Shown: one piece after another, positions 17,133-25,165 of the stretch | How positions within the stretch are numbered: position 1 is the first letter of the stretch | Layout: each line of letters opens with the position of its first letter | Source of the DNA: Parashewanella sp049608225 | GTDB lineage: Bacteria > Pseudomonadota > Gammaproteobacteria > Enterobacterales > Shewanellaceae | Length of the DNA stretch: 64,000 nucleotides | Assembly: GCA_049608225.1 (NCBI GenBank) | Contig: JBMYXI010000008.1 | Span: forward strand, 3,790-67,789 | Reading direction: 5' to 3' | Notes under the pieces: model-generated | What the model was told of the DNA's origin: nothing | Seen by the model: the letters and a program-made list of their open reading frames with translations, nothing else | The model's database searches: none | Position numbers and translations under genes: made by a program

Positions 17133-17851
17133 AGCTTAAAACTTTTTTACTATTATCGCTGGTTTTATTACTCACAGCTTGTAAAGTTGAGCTATATCGT
17201 GAATTGCCTCAAGATGAAGCAAACCAAATGGTGGCGTTGCTACGGCTTAATAATATTGATGCTGAAACAGATATCGACCCCAAGTCAGGTATGGCCACCT
17301 TAATGATTGACGAGAATAAGTTCATCAATGCTGTTGCATTGTTGCGTCAAAATGGCTTTCCCAAGCCTAAATATATGGGCATAGAGGATTTATTTCCTTC
17401 GGGACAATTGGTTACTTCACCAGCTCAAGAAGAAGCAAAAATAAGTTACTTGAAAGAACAGCAACTTGAGCGAACATTGTCAAATATGGAGGGGGTTATC
17501 AGTGCAAGAGTATCAATCGCAGATCCCACTCAAGAAGATCAATTCCAGGCGCAACAGCAAAAATCAGCATCTGTGTACATAAAATATTCTCCGCAAGCGA
17601 ATTTAAAAACCCAAGAAAATCAAATAAAAAGCTTAATTCAAAATGCAGTACCAGGGCTAACTTACGAAAGAATTACTGTGTTCTTGCAAGCGGCAAATTA
17701 CGGTTATCAATCAGCTTTACCGACTCAAACACAGAGTGAATGGAAGCACATAATAGCTAAGATTGAAGATAATAAGATCATGATCTTAATTGGGTTATCT
17801 GTGATTTTGCTTATTAGTATTATTGGTTTTGCATGGTTAAGACGGAAGTAA
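17129..17851 (+). CDS. ssaJ: Type III inner-membrane ring lipoprotein SctJ
   Basis: A 240-residue lipoprotein of the YscJ/PrgK/FliF family. The signal peptide ends in lipobox LTAC with Cys18. Two ring-building domains follow (DEANQMVALLRLNNIDAETD and the LERTLSNMEGVISARVSI region), then a C-terminal membrane helix (KIMILIGLSVILLISIIGFA) and a short basic tail. It forms the inner ring of the base inside SctD. Length agrees with SsaJ (about 249). Confidence 0.95.
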   Translation: MKLKTFLLLSLVLLLTACKVELYRELPQDEANQMVALLRLNNIDAETDIDPKSGMATLMIDENKFINAVALLRQNGFPKPKYMGIEDLFPSGQLVTSPAQEEAKISYLKEQQLERTLSNMEGVISARVSIADPTQEDQFQAQQQKSASVYIKYSPQANLKTQENQIKSLIQNAVPGLTYERITVFLQAANYGYQSALPTQTQSEWKHIIAKIEDNKIMILIGLSVILLISIIGFAWLRRK

Positions 17852-17885
17852 ACTTAACAAAAATATATGGGGTGGTGAGGACGTT

Positions 17886-18551
17886 ATGGTTTCAGATTTT
17901 TTCTCTGTTGAATCGGATGGATACTCTGAGATTAGGGATCTTTATCAGTTGATATGGCAGCCCTTGTTAACGATGCATCCCAGTTGGTGGCAGAAGCTTG
18001 AATTAGATCAATGGCAAGATCGCTATCAACAAGGCACCATTTTAGGAAATAGAATTGAAAAACTGGTAGTGACTCGTAGAGGTATTATTAATGAGTCATT
18101 ACCTAAAAACATTACTCAACAACAAAAACAGTTGCTTAATTCTCGATCACGAATGCCAGAATTAACGTCTATATTAGGCATTTTTTGTTTGAATTGCCCA
18201 GAGTACCTTTCTTTAAAGTCTTTTAGAAAAGAATTAGAAGAGCTGATTTCCCCAGAACAAATACAACAAGCTTGGGCGCTATGGCCTCAAAGACCAACTA
18301 AGGGGTTTAGTCATGTTTTTGAAGGAGTAACGCCTGAGTTATTAATAAGCACCTCTCAAAAAATTGCAATAGCCTTGCTTAGTAGTGATCAAAGTTTGAA
18401 TGATAATGTAATTTGGAAAGCGGTTTCAATGACTTTACCTATCGATGACTTTGCACAAGAATCGGACGAGTTGAAAGAGTTCATCGAAAAATTAAAACAA
18501 GAGTCATTTGAAATACAGCGTTGGTTGATTCGATTGGAGCGCTTACTATGA
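17886..18551 (+). CDS. Type III sorting-platform protein SctK (SPI-2 STM1410 / OrgA-like)
   Basis: A 221-residue cytoplasmic protein between sctJ and sctL, where SPI-2 has STM1410 and other systems have yscK or orgA. Visible features are a Trp-rich N-terminal segment (LYQLIWQPLLTMHPSWWQKL) and an all-helical C-terminal half. SctK links the SctQ pods to the base. The family diverges greatly, so the call depends on position and size. The stop overlaps the next start (ATGA). Confidence 0.75.
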   Translation: MVSDFFSVESDGYSEIRDLYQLIWQPLLTMHPSWWQKLELDQWQDRYQQGTILGNRIEKLVVTRRGIINESLPKNITQQQKQLLNSRSRMPELTSILGIFCLNCPEYLSLKSFRKELEELISPEQIQQAWALWPQRPTKGFSHVFEGVTPELLISTSQKIAIALLSSDQSLNDNVIWKAVSMTLPIDDFAQESDELKEFIEKLKQESFEIQRWLIRLERLL

Positions 18552-19231
18552 ATCCTTTTAAAATAGATATATATCCCTGTGAAGTTCAACGTTGGGATGA
18601 TGATTTCATACCTGCCGAAATGATTAGCAAATCTGAAGAACTGCAAGACATGGAAGCCCAAGTTAAGCAGCGCATTCAAGAGTCACTACGTGCAGCCCAT
18701 CAACAAAGAGAAGATGCAAAAGAGCAGGCAAGAAAGATAGTTGAAAATGCAAGAATCGAAGCAAATGAAAAAATGGTTCAATGGCGTGAAGAGGCGCATC
18801 AACAAGCTGCTGATGATGCCATTCAATGGGTAAAAAATGAAGCTGAATTTGAAGCGTCTCTTTTATCTGAGCTTAAACATACGATATCTGAGCAAATATA
18901 TGCAGTTATAAAGCATTGGGCTACCGATCAAAATATCGCTCCAATCGTTGCTGGCCGATTAACTGATGAAGTGCTTGAAAAAGTAGGAACTGACTCAGTA
19001 ACAATGATGGTTTCAACGGCTGATTATAAAAAAATTTCTGAAACACTTGGAGATCAACTTGTTATAAAGGTTGACTCTTCTTTAGAACCAAACTGTGCGG
19101 AGTTACACTCAAAGGCGTTAACAGCACAAATTGATTTAAGTGCCCACATGAATGCTTTGTTAGAGGCATTCGTAGTGAAATCAGATAAGTTGGCATTAGA
19201 TCATATTTCTGACGAGCTAGAAGCCTCATAA
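18548..19231 (+). CDS. ssaK: Type III ATPase stator SctL
   Basis: About 227 residues of the FliH/YscL/SsaK family. A long charged coiled coil at about residues 25-100 (REDAKEQARKIVENARIEAN) precedes a C-terminal ATPase-binding domain. SctL dimers form the spokes joining the SctN hexamer to the SctQ pods. ATG 18548 overlaps the sctK stop; an upstream in-frame start exists inside sctK but lacks similarity to the family. ssaL follows after a GGAGGAG ribosome-binding site. Confidence 0.88.
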   Translation: MNPFKIDIYPCEVQRWDDDFIPAEMISKSEELQDMEAQVKQRIQESLRAAHQQREDAKEQARKIVENARIEANEKMVQWREEAHQQAADDAIQWVKNEAEFEASLLSELKHTISEQIYAVIKHWATDQNIAPIVAGRLTDEVLEKVGTDSVTMMVSTADYKKISETLGDQLVIKVDSSLEPNCAELHSKALTAQIDLSAHMNALLEAFVVKSDKLALDHISDELEAS

Positions 19232-19253
19232 TGAGATTATGGAGGAGTGATAA

Positions 19254-20285
19254 ATGATGCGAGTCGATGGTGCAACTAACGTAAACTTGAATACCCTTCA
19301 AGAAACTAATGGCCCACATGGTCAAGTCTCCCCTGCACACAATACTGCAGCACTTGCCGCAGCTGAATTTGCTGAAATCGAAGCTGAATCAATGAATCAA
19401 GCCATTGATGATTTGAGTATGGGGGCTGCAAATTACCTTAAAAAATTATTAAGCAAAGACCAAGATGAAGTATCGCAAGTCAACACTTTGAAAGATATGG
19501 TTGCTGATCTTGATGGCGAGCAAGGAGAAAGTATAAGCAAGATGGCAGCAAGTTTAGCAGAATTGGGCGATGCGGATGCCATTATGGCTCAGATTGAGTC
19601 AATGGGCATGGATAACGGTAACGTCATGATGTTACTGGCAGGCGTTATCTCCTCCGCAGGAATGAGTGACGCAGTACGAGAAAAGTTACGTAAAAAACTA
19701 CAGGAATTGTTAGGAGAAGAAGGGGCTGAGCTCGCGTTAATCGCTTCGATGGAAGGACTACCGCTTGATCAATCAGGGCTTAGTTCGCTCAAAAATTTAT
19801 ATCAGCGTGCAGCAAGAGGAGATGCGGGTTTAGCAAAATGGTTTAGTTTGCTTAAAGATATGCCAGAACGTAGAAAACGTATTCGAGTTTTGCTCAGAGC
19901 GCTATCGAGTTCACTACATGACGATAACACTGGTTCGGATATGGTTAAACTTATTTCTGTTATCGATGATTTACGTCGTTTGCTGATCTTTTTGAGCATA
20001 GAAGAACACTGTAAAGCGCTAGGAAGAGCCTGCCATATCGAAGAGCAGGGTGTGTTAACAGTGACTTTAGATCTAGTCGAGCAATCATGGGTATACAACG
20101 AGTGGTTAGAAGATAAGTTAAATGAATTATCCGTGCCAGCGGATAAGCGAATTAATTTTATGAGGTTATGGCGAGAATTACTCGTTCAATTGCCTGATAA
20201 ATGTTTTAGAGATCCAGAGCAACAAGAGCATATTACCGACGCCATGATGAGTTTACTTGACTTGTGGTGTGAAGACGAAGAATAA
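19254..20285 (+). CDS. ssaL: Type III gatekeeper SctW (SsaL-like)
   Basis: A 343-residue protein matching SsaL/SepL/InvE/MxiC in size and helical layout. The N-terminal 60 residues are polar and flexible (chaperone or secretion region). The HrpJ-like domain spans about 60-200 (AANYLKKLLSKDQDEVSQ, then LADLDGEQG), followed by the C-terminal helical X-bundle. The gatekeeper holds back effectors until the translocon is in place, acting with SsaM and SsaB homologues, both present. It ends a transcription block, since a 238-nt gap follows. Confidence 0.85.
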   Translation: MMRVDGATNVNLNTLQETNGPHGQVSPAHNTAALAAAEFAEIEAESMNQAIDDLSMGAANYLKKLLSKDQDEVSQVNTLKDMVADLDGEQGESISKMAASLAELGDADAIMAQIESMGMDNGNVMMLLAGVISSAGMSDAVREKLRKKLQELLGEEGAELALIASMEGLPLDQSGLSSLKNLYQRAARGDAGLAKWFSLLKDMPERRKRIRVLLRALSSSLHDDNTGSDMVKLISVIDDLRRLLIFLSIEEHCKALGRACHIEEQGVLTVTLDLVEQSWVYNEWLEDKLNELSVPADKRINFMRLWRELLVQLPDKCFRDPEQQEHITDAMMSLLDLWCEDEE

Positions 20286-20523
20286 GCATTAAAACATAAT
20301 GACCTTTTGCTCAAGCTTATAAGGGAATGACCTTTCTGCCTTGATTCGTCTTGAGGCATTTATATTGAAAAAGCTACGAATCCAACTCTTTGGATGATTT
20401 TCATTAGATATTAAGTAATAACTCAAAGATTATTAAGTAAAAGTTTATCGTTTTTCTTTATTAGTCCTAAGATTAATGAAGGCAAAAAGTGTTTTCACTG
20501 AGAATTCCAACTAGATAAATATT
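20286..20523. promoter_or_regulatory. Putative promoter region of the ssaM operon with 10-bp direct repeats
   Basis: This is the largest gap inside the secretion cluster downstream of the AraC gene, and it lies where SPI-2 also has a separate SsrB-controlled promoter in front of ssaM. TATTAAGTAA occurs twice, at 20409-20418 and 20431-20440. The repeats are 22 bp apart and on the same face of the helix, as expected for tandem sites of an AraC-type or NarL-type activator. Which factor binds is unknown. Confidence 0.55.
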
Positions 20524-20886
20524 ATGGACTTAAGGTCATCAAGAAATTTAGAAGAATTATTCCGATTGCTGAATCATTGGCCTGTGAAGTTAGATGATCA
20601 AATGGAGTATCACTGGCCACCTTTCGGTTTGATGTTAGAGATTAAGGATGAGCGACTATTAATGACGTCTTGGCTTTTAGAAACGGAAATCGAAGACTTA
20701 AAGTTATGGATTGAGCGATGTCATCCTCAAGCATTCTTGGGTATTCCACAACGTTTATTTCTCATTAAGAAGAAATTAATGATCAGCTGCTTATCACCAA
20801 GTGAAAGTGAAGGACGAGACTGGTATCAGATCGTTAAACTACAACAGCAATTTTTAACTAAAGTAAATCGTGGGGGCCAGTTTTGA
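20524..20886 (+). CDS. ssaM: SsaM-like secretion-order protein
   Basis: A 120-residue cytoplasmic protein at the ssaM position, nearly the same length as SsaM (122). It begins MDLRSSRNLEELFRLLNHWP and has a helical C-terminal end. In Salmonella and in the EPEC counterpart SepD it binds the gatekeeper and imposes translocator-before-effector order. The frame ends in TTGA, in which the TTG is the probable start of ssaV. Assignment relies on synteny and size. Confidence 0.78.
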   Translation: MDLRSSRNLEELFRLLNHWPVKLDDQMEYHWPPFGLMLEIKDERLLMTSWLLETEIEDLKLWIERCHPQAFLGIPQRLFLIKKKLMISCLSPSESEGRDWYQIVKLQQQFLTKVNRGGQF

Positions 20887-22946
20887 ATACTATCTCTGAG
20901 TGGTTAAATAAAGCCGCGGGCAGGCACGATATTATTCTGGCAGTAATGCTAATGGTCGCCGTTTTTATGATGATCGTTCCTTTGCCTACACCATTAGTCG
21001 ATTTACTTATTGCGATCAATTTAGCCTTATCGGTAACTCTATTAATGATCGCGATTTATATACGTGATCCCTTAGAGTTTTCAGTCTTTCCTTCAATATT
21101 ACTGGTAACCACACTTTACCGACTTGCGTTAACCATTAGTACCAGTCGATTGATATTACTTCAGCACGATGCTGGTGAAATCGTTTATACGTTTGGTAAT
21201 TTTGTGGTGGGTGGTAACTTGGCTGTCGGTATTATTGTCTTTGCCATCATCACCATTGTTCAGTTTATTGTAATTACTAAAGGTTCGGAACGTGTGGCTG
21301 AAGTAAGCGCGCGTTTTTCTCTTGATGGCATGCCAGGTAAACAGATGAGTATTGACGGTGATATGCGTGCTGGGATCATCGATGCTAAAGAAGCAAAAAA
21401 GCAACGTGCGAAAGTGCAAAAAGAGAGTCAACTTTATGGTGCGATGGATGGTGCTATGAAGTTCGTAAAAGGTGATGCTATTGCGAGTATCATTGTGATT
21501 TTTACCAATATCATAGGCGGTATAACTGTCGGTGTACTTCAGCACGATATGTCGGCGTCCGAAGCGTTAAATACTTATGCTGTCCTTTCGGTAGGTGATG
21601 GACTAATTGCTCAGATCCCATCCTTACTTATTTCAATCACTGCAGGCTTGATCGTAACCCGTGTTCCCGGTGAACAAAGACAAAACCTAGGTAAAGAGGT
21701 TGTTACTCAGATCAGTAAGCAGCCCTCTTCATTGCAAATGGCTGGATTAGTGATGATTACATTTGCCATCATTCCTGGCTTTCCACTTTGGGTATTTGGT
21801 TCTCTTGGTGCGTTAACATTTTTCATAACTTGGTGGTTAGCGCGACAGCAGAAGAAAGTGACTGAAACCGGTGGCGATGAAAAAGCCTTTCCAAAAGAAG
21901 GTGAGGAATCTACTGATGATGCAAACATGCAACCGGGTGCTGTTCCACTTATGTTGTATTTAGGTTCAGATTGTCCTCATCAAGGAATGAAAGAGTCATT
22001 GCATAGACTTCGCTGGTCTCTGTTTGAGCAACTGGGGGTTCCGTTGCCAGAAATTCAATTACAAATTGTTAAAAGAGACATTCAAGGGCAATGCGATATT
22101 CATTTGTATCAAGAACCTGTTTTACAGCTACAACTCGATCCTGAAGAAGCCTTGTTAGACATTCCATATAGTTCTAGCTTGGTTAATGCCCGTGAAGAAG
22201 TCATGAGTTTTAATGGGCAAACCATATATTGGATAAAAGGACAGGATATTAAAACAGCCAAAGATCAAAATTTACCTGTCGTCGAAGGAGAAGCGATTCC
22301 ATCTTGTTTAATAAACAAGGTCGCCGATCGTTTTATTGGTGAGTTTATTGGGGTGCAAGAAACGCGATATCTTATGGATGCGATGGAAAATAAATATGGT
22401 GAACTTATTCGAGAACTACAACGATTGCTATCAGTCGGTAAGGTCGCAGAAATTCTGCAACGATTAGTTGAAGAAGGGATCTCGATCCGAGACTTGAGAA
22501 CCGTGTTTGAAACCTTAGTTGAGTGGGTGCCTAAAGAAAAAGACGTCATTATGCTTACTGAATACGTAAGGATCTCATTAAGGCGTCATATAAGACATAA
22601 GTTTGCTACCGAGCAAGGTTGGATCAGTGTGTTGATGGTTGGAGAAGGAATTGAAAATTTGATTCGAGAGTCTATCAGACAATCTACCGCAGGCTCTTAT
22701 TCAGTGCTTAATACGGCGCAAACCCAAATGATTTTAAATTCCATAAAAGAGCTTTTACCTGAAAACCAAGCTTGTGGTTTATTGACATCGTTAGATGTTC
22801 GACGCTATCTACGAAAAATTGTTGAACGAGAGTTATTCACTACTCCTGTGCTTTCCTACCAAGAGCTGGGTGATGACGTCGAAATAAAAGTTATTGAGCA
22901 TGTTGATTTAGTCGGTGAAGCACTTGATGCTGCAATGAACGCTTAA
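20883..22946 (+). CDS. ssaV: Type III export-gate protein SctV
   Basis: A 687-residue FlhA/InvA/SsaV family protein (SsaV 681). The N-terminal half has about eight membrane helices with the FHIPEP-type cytoplasmic loop (ARFSLDGMPGKQMSIDGDMR), nearly identical to SsaV. The C-terminal cytoplasmic domain forms the nonameric ring (VGEFIGVQETRYLMDAMENK-like segment near residue 480, then DVRRYLRKIVE). Its start is TTG 20883 overlapping the ssaM stop, preceded by a G-rich ribosome-binding site. Its obligate export-gate partners SctR, S, T and U are not encoded in this window. Confidence 0.96.
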   Translation: MNTISEWLNKAAGRHDIILAVMLMVAVFMMIVPLPTPLVDLLIAINLALSVTLLMIAIYIRDPLEFSVFPSILLVTTLYRLALTISTSRLILLQHDAGEIVYTFGNFVVGGNLAVGIIVFAIITIVQFIVITKGSERVAEVSARFSLDGMPGKQMSIDGDMRAGIIDAKEAKKQRAKVQKESQLYGAMDGAMKFVKGDAIASIIVIFTNIIGGITVGVLQHDMSASEALNTYAVLSVGDGLIAQIPSLLISITAGLIVTRVPGEQRQNLGKEVVTQISKQPSSLQMAGLVMITFAIIPGFPLWVFGSLGALTFFITWWLARQQKKVTETGGDEKAFPKEGEESTDDANMQPGAVPLMLYLGSDCPHQGMKESLHRLRWSLFEQLGVPLPEIQLQIVKRDIQGQCDIHLYQEPVLQLQLDPEEALLDIPYSSSLVNAREEVMSFNGQTIYWIKGQDIKTAKDQNLPVVEGEAIPSCLINKVADRFIGEFIGVQETRYLMDAMENKYGELIRELQRLLSVGKVAEILQRLVEEGISIRDLRTVFETLVEWVPKEKDVIMLTEYVRISLRRHIRHKFATEQGWISVLMVGEGIENLIRESIRQSTAGSYSVLNTAQTQMILNSIKELLPENQACGLLTSLDVRRYLRKIVERELFTTPVLSYQELGDDVEIKVIEHVDLVGEALDAAMNA

Positions 22947-22954
22947 GGTCGAAT

Positions 22955-24292
22955 ATGAAGCTACCAGATAAAGAAAGCATTGTAGAAGAAATTAAAGAAA
23001 GCTTGTTTTTAAACCCGTTTGAGGTCGATAAAACAATACCGCCTGTTCGTTTCTTTGGGCGGATCCAAGAAGTCGGGGCGACGTTAGTTCGTTCAACTTT
23101 AGCTGGCGCGCATCAAGGCGACTTGTGTCTTATTGCTGGCCGATTAAATGCTGAAGTCATTGCTGTAAAAGGTGATGAAGCTATTTTATCTCCATTTGAT
23201 GCAACATCTGGATTACAAGCTGGCGAAACCGTTGAATTGTTAGGGCATGGTCATCAAATATCACTTGGAGAAGATTTATTAGGACGAGTTGTTGATGGAT
23301 TAGGGAGGCCCATTGATGATAAAGGTGAATTACAAACAGAAGAAGTAAGAGCGAATAAAGGTTCTGCACCCGATCCATTAAGTCGAAGTCTAATTAAAGA
23401 TGTTCTGCCAATGGGAATTAGAAGTATTGATAGTGTGTTGACCTGTGGTGTGGGACAGCGTGTCGGTATTTTTGCTGCAGCAGGTGGTGGAAAAAGTACG
23501 CTACTTGGCATGATTGCTTCTAGCTGTGAAGCGGAGGTCATTGTACTCGCATTGGTTGGCGAACGTGGAAGAGAAGTTCGTGAATTCATGGAATATAACT
23601 TAACGCCTGAAGCTCGAAAAAGAACGGTCATGGTGGTTTCAACGTCTGATAGACCCCCGCTTGAACGAATGAAAGCGACCATGACGGCGACGACAATTGC
23701 GGAGTACTTTCGAGACCAAGGCAAGGATGTGTTATTGATGGTGGACTCACTTACTCGATTTGCTAGGGCAGCAAGGGAAATTGGATTGGCTGCAGGAGAG
23801 CCGGCAGTTTCAAATGGCTTCCCCCCAAGTGTATTTGTAAAGTTATCGTCATTGGTTGAGCGGGCTGGGCCTGCAGCAACAGGCAGTATTACAGGCATCT
23901 ATACAGTGCTGGTGGAAGGCGATGATATGAATGAGCCTATTGCTGACGAAGTGCGCTCTTTATTGGATGGTCACATTATATTGTCGCGTAAACTTGCTGG
24001 TGCGGGCCATTATCCCGCCATTGATGTTAATGCAAGTGTGAGTAGGGTTATGGACATTATTGTTGACGATGAACAGAAACAACAAGCTGCTAAACTCCGC
24101 AATATGCTTGCTAAGTATGAAGAAGTCCAACTGTTGATCCGTGTGGGTGAGTATGAATCAGGGCAAGATGAAGAGACAGATGAAGCGATTGCTAGACATC
24201 AAGAAATCATGAAGTTTTTACGGCAAGCAGTGGATGAATATAGCGATTATGAAACAACTAAAGCACAGCTATCTTCAACGGTTTTAGGTTGA
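22955..24292 (+). CDS. ssaN: Type III secretion ATPase SctN
   Basis: A 445-residue hexameric ATPase of the FliI/YscN/SsaN family that unfolds substrates and strips chaperones. The Walker A motif is GIFAAAGGGKST at residues 171-182 (Lys180). The Walker B region is DVLLMVDSLTRFARAAREI with Asp264. The catalytic Glu lies in the GERGREVREF segment near residue 203. The N-terminal beta-barrel and C-terminal stalk are present. It lies 8 nt after ssaV. Confidence 0.97.
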   Translation: MKLPDKESIVEEIKESLFLNPFEVDKTIPPVRFFGRIQEVGATLVRSTLAGAHQGDLCLIAGRLNAEVIAVKGDEAILSPFDATSGLQAGETVELLGHGHQISLGEDLLGRVVDGLGRPIDDKGELQTEEVRANKGSAPDPLSRSLIKDVLPMGIRSIDSVLTCGVGQRVGIFAAAGGGKSTLLGMIASSCEAEVIVLALVGERGREVREFMEYNLTPEARKRTVMVVSTSDRPPLERMKATMTATTIAEYFRDQGKDVLLMVDSLTRFARAAREIGLAAGEPAVSNGFPPSVFVKLSSLVERAGPAATGSITGIYTVLVEGDDMNEPIADEVRSLLDGHIILSRKLAGAGHYPAIDVNASVSRVMDIIVDDEQKQQAAKLRNMLAKYEEVQLLIRVGEYESGQDEETDEAIARHQEIMKFLRQAVDEYSDYETTKAQLSSTVLG

Positions 24293-24307
24293 GACTAAGG
24301 TTAAGTT

Positions 24308-24709
24308 ATGGCGACATCTGAAATCGAGCCTCAAGATCAACAAACATTAAAACGGATCTTGGATATTCGTTCAAAAAAAGAAGATAAGTTGCGTCGTCGA
24401 ATAAGTGAAGTTAAAAAGAAACTACAGCAATTACAAAATGATAAGCAACAAGCGTTGGATGATCGTAACAAGGTGATTGAGGATATTCGACAAATGGCTG
24501 TTCCAGAGGAATCGCTTGATCATAGTGAGTTATCTGACTTTAAAACTGTGTTATCACAGTGCTATCAACAAGAGCGGGGGTTGGCTGAGAAAGCGATTTC
24601 AATTGAAGACGAAATTCAACAAACTAAGCTAACGATAGAGCAGATGGATAAAGAAGTTTTTCAGTTAGTTAAGGATCAGGAAAAATTACAGGCGGTGTTC
24701 GATGAGTAA
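24308..24709 (+). CDS. ssaO: Type III central stalk protein SctO (FliJ/YscO/SsaO type)
   Basis: A 133-residue protein predicted to be almost entirely coiled coil with heptads of Leu, Lys and Glu (RRRISEVKKKLQQLQNDKQQ at about 30-50). SctO inserts into the SctN hexamer and contacts SctV to couple ATP hydrolysis to export. Length fits SsaO (about 125). Its last codons overlap the next start by 8 nt. Confidence 0.88.
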   Translation: MATSEIEPQDQQTLKRILDIRSKKEDKLRRRISEVKKKLQQLQNDKQQALDDRNKVIEDIRQMAVPEESLDHSELSDFKTVLSQCYQQERGLAEKAISIEDEIQQTKLTIEQMDKEVFQLVKDQEKLQAVFDE

Positions 24710-25154
24710 TTCGATTAATGTTCAGAAAACAAATAAGACCGAGCACACTGAAACAAAACAAGATAAGCATGTTGATCCCCAATCTCATGAAGCGCAAAAA
24801 TTTCGAGGTGTTTTCATGCGCTTTGAAGACAAAGGGGAAGAAAAGAACTCTTCGAAAAAAATTCCTGAAACGACCAAAGCTATTTTGTCAAAGCAAGGTG
24901 GTATTTGTAAATTAGGTCATTCAGAAGTATCAAGATCCGGTGATATGTTGTGCTTTCGAATGGTTAATGGCCCCTTGATGGGCATGATCATGGAAGCACG
25001 TTTAGATAAAAAAGGTATCACTTTGAAAATTTATCCTAAGCATGAGAAACAAGCGAGAGTGATGCAAAACATTAAGCCTAAGCTGGCAGATAATTTTGCA
25101 CATATGAAAAAAAATGTTGAACTGAATATTATGCCAGTCGGCTCAGGTTATTAA
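24702..25154 (+). CDS. ssaP: Type III needle-length regulator SctP (SsaP-like)
   Basis: A 150-residue protein between sctO and sctQ, the invariant position of SctP. The N-terminal 50 residues are polar and disordered (Thr/Lys/Glu-rich). The C-terminal part (VNGPLMGMIMEARLDKKGIT, then KIYPKHEKQARVM) resembles the FliK/YscP-type substrate-switch domain. SsaP is 124 residues, so this is short like it and unlike long ruler proteins. The exact length-control mechanism cannot be inferred. Confidence 0.8.
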   Translation: MSNSINVQKTNKTEHTETKQDKHVDPQSHEAQKFRGVFMRFEDKGEEKNSSKKIPETTKAILSKQGGICKLGHSEVSRSGDMLCFRMVNGPLMGMIMEARLDKKGITLKIYPKHEKQARVMQNIKPKLADNFAHMKKNVELNIMPVGSGY

Positions 25155-25165
25155 GGGATACGATA

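Noticed and set aside
21156..21545. 129-codon minus-strand frame opposite ssaV
   Set aside because: Antisense to the conserved membrane and FHIPEP-type region of SctV; no start signal.
23254..23898. 214-codon open frame on the minus strand opposite ssaN
   Set aside because: It lies wholly antisense to the highly conserved ATPase core. It has no ribosome-binding site or recognisable domain and is explained by codon bias in ssaN.
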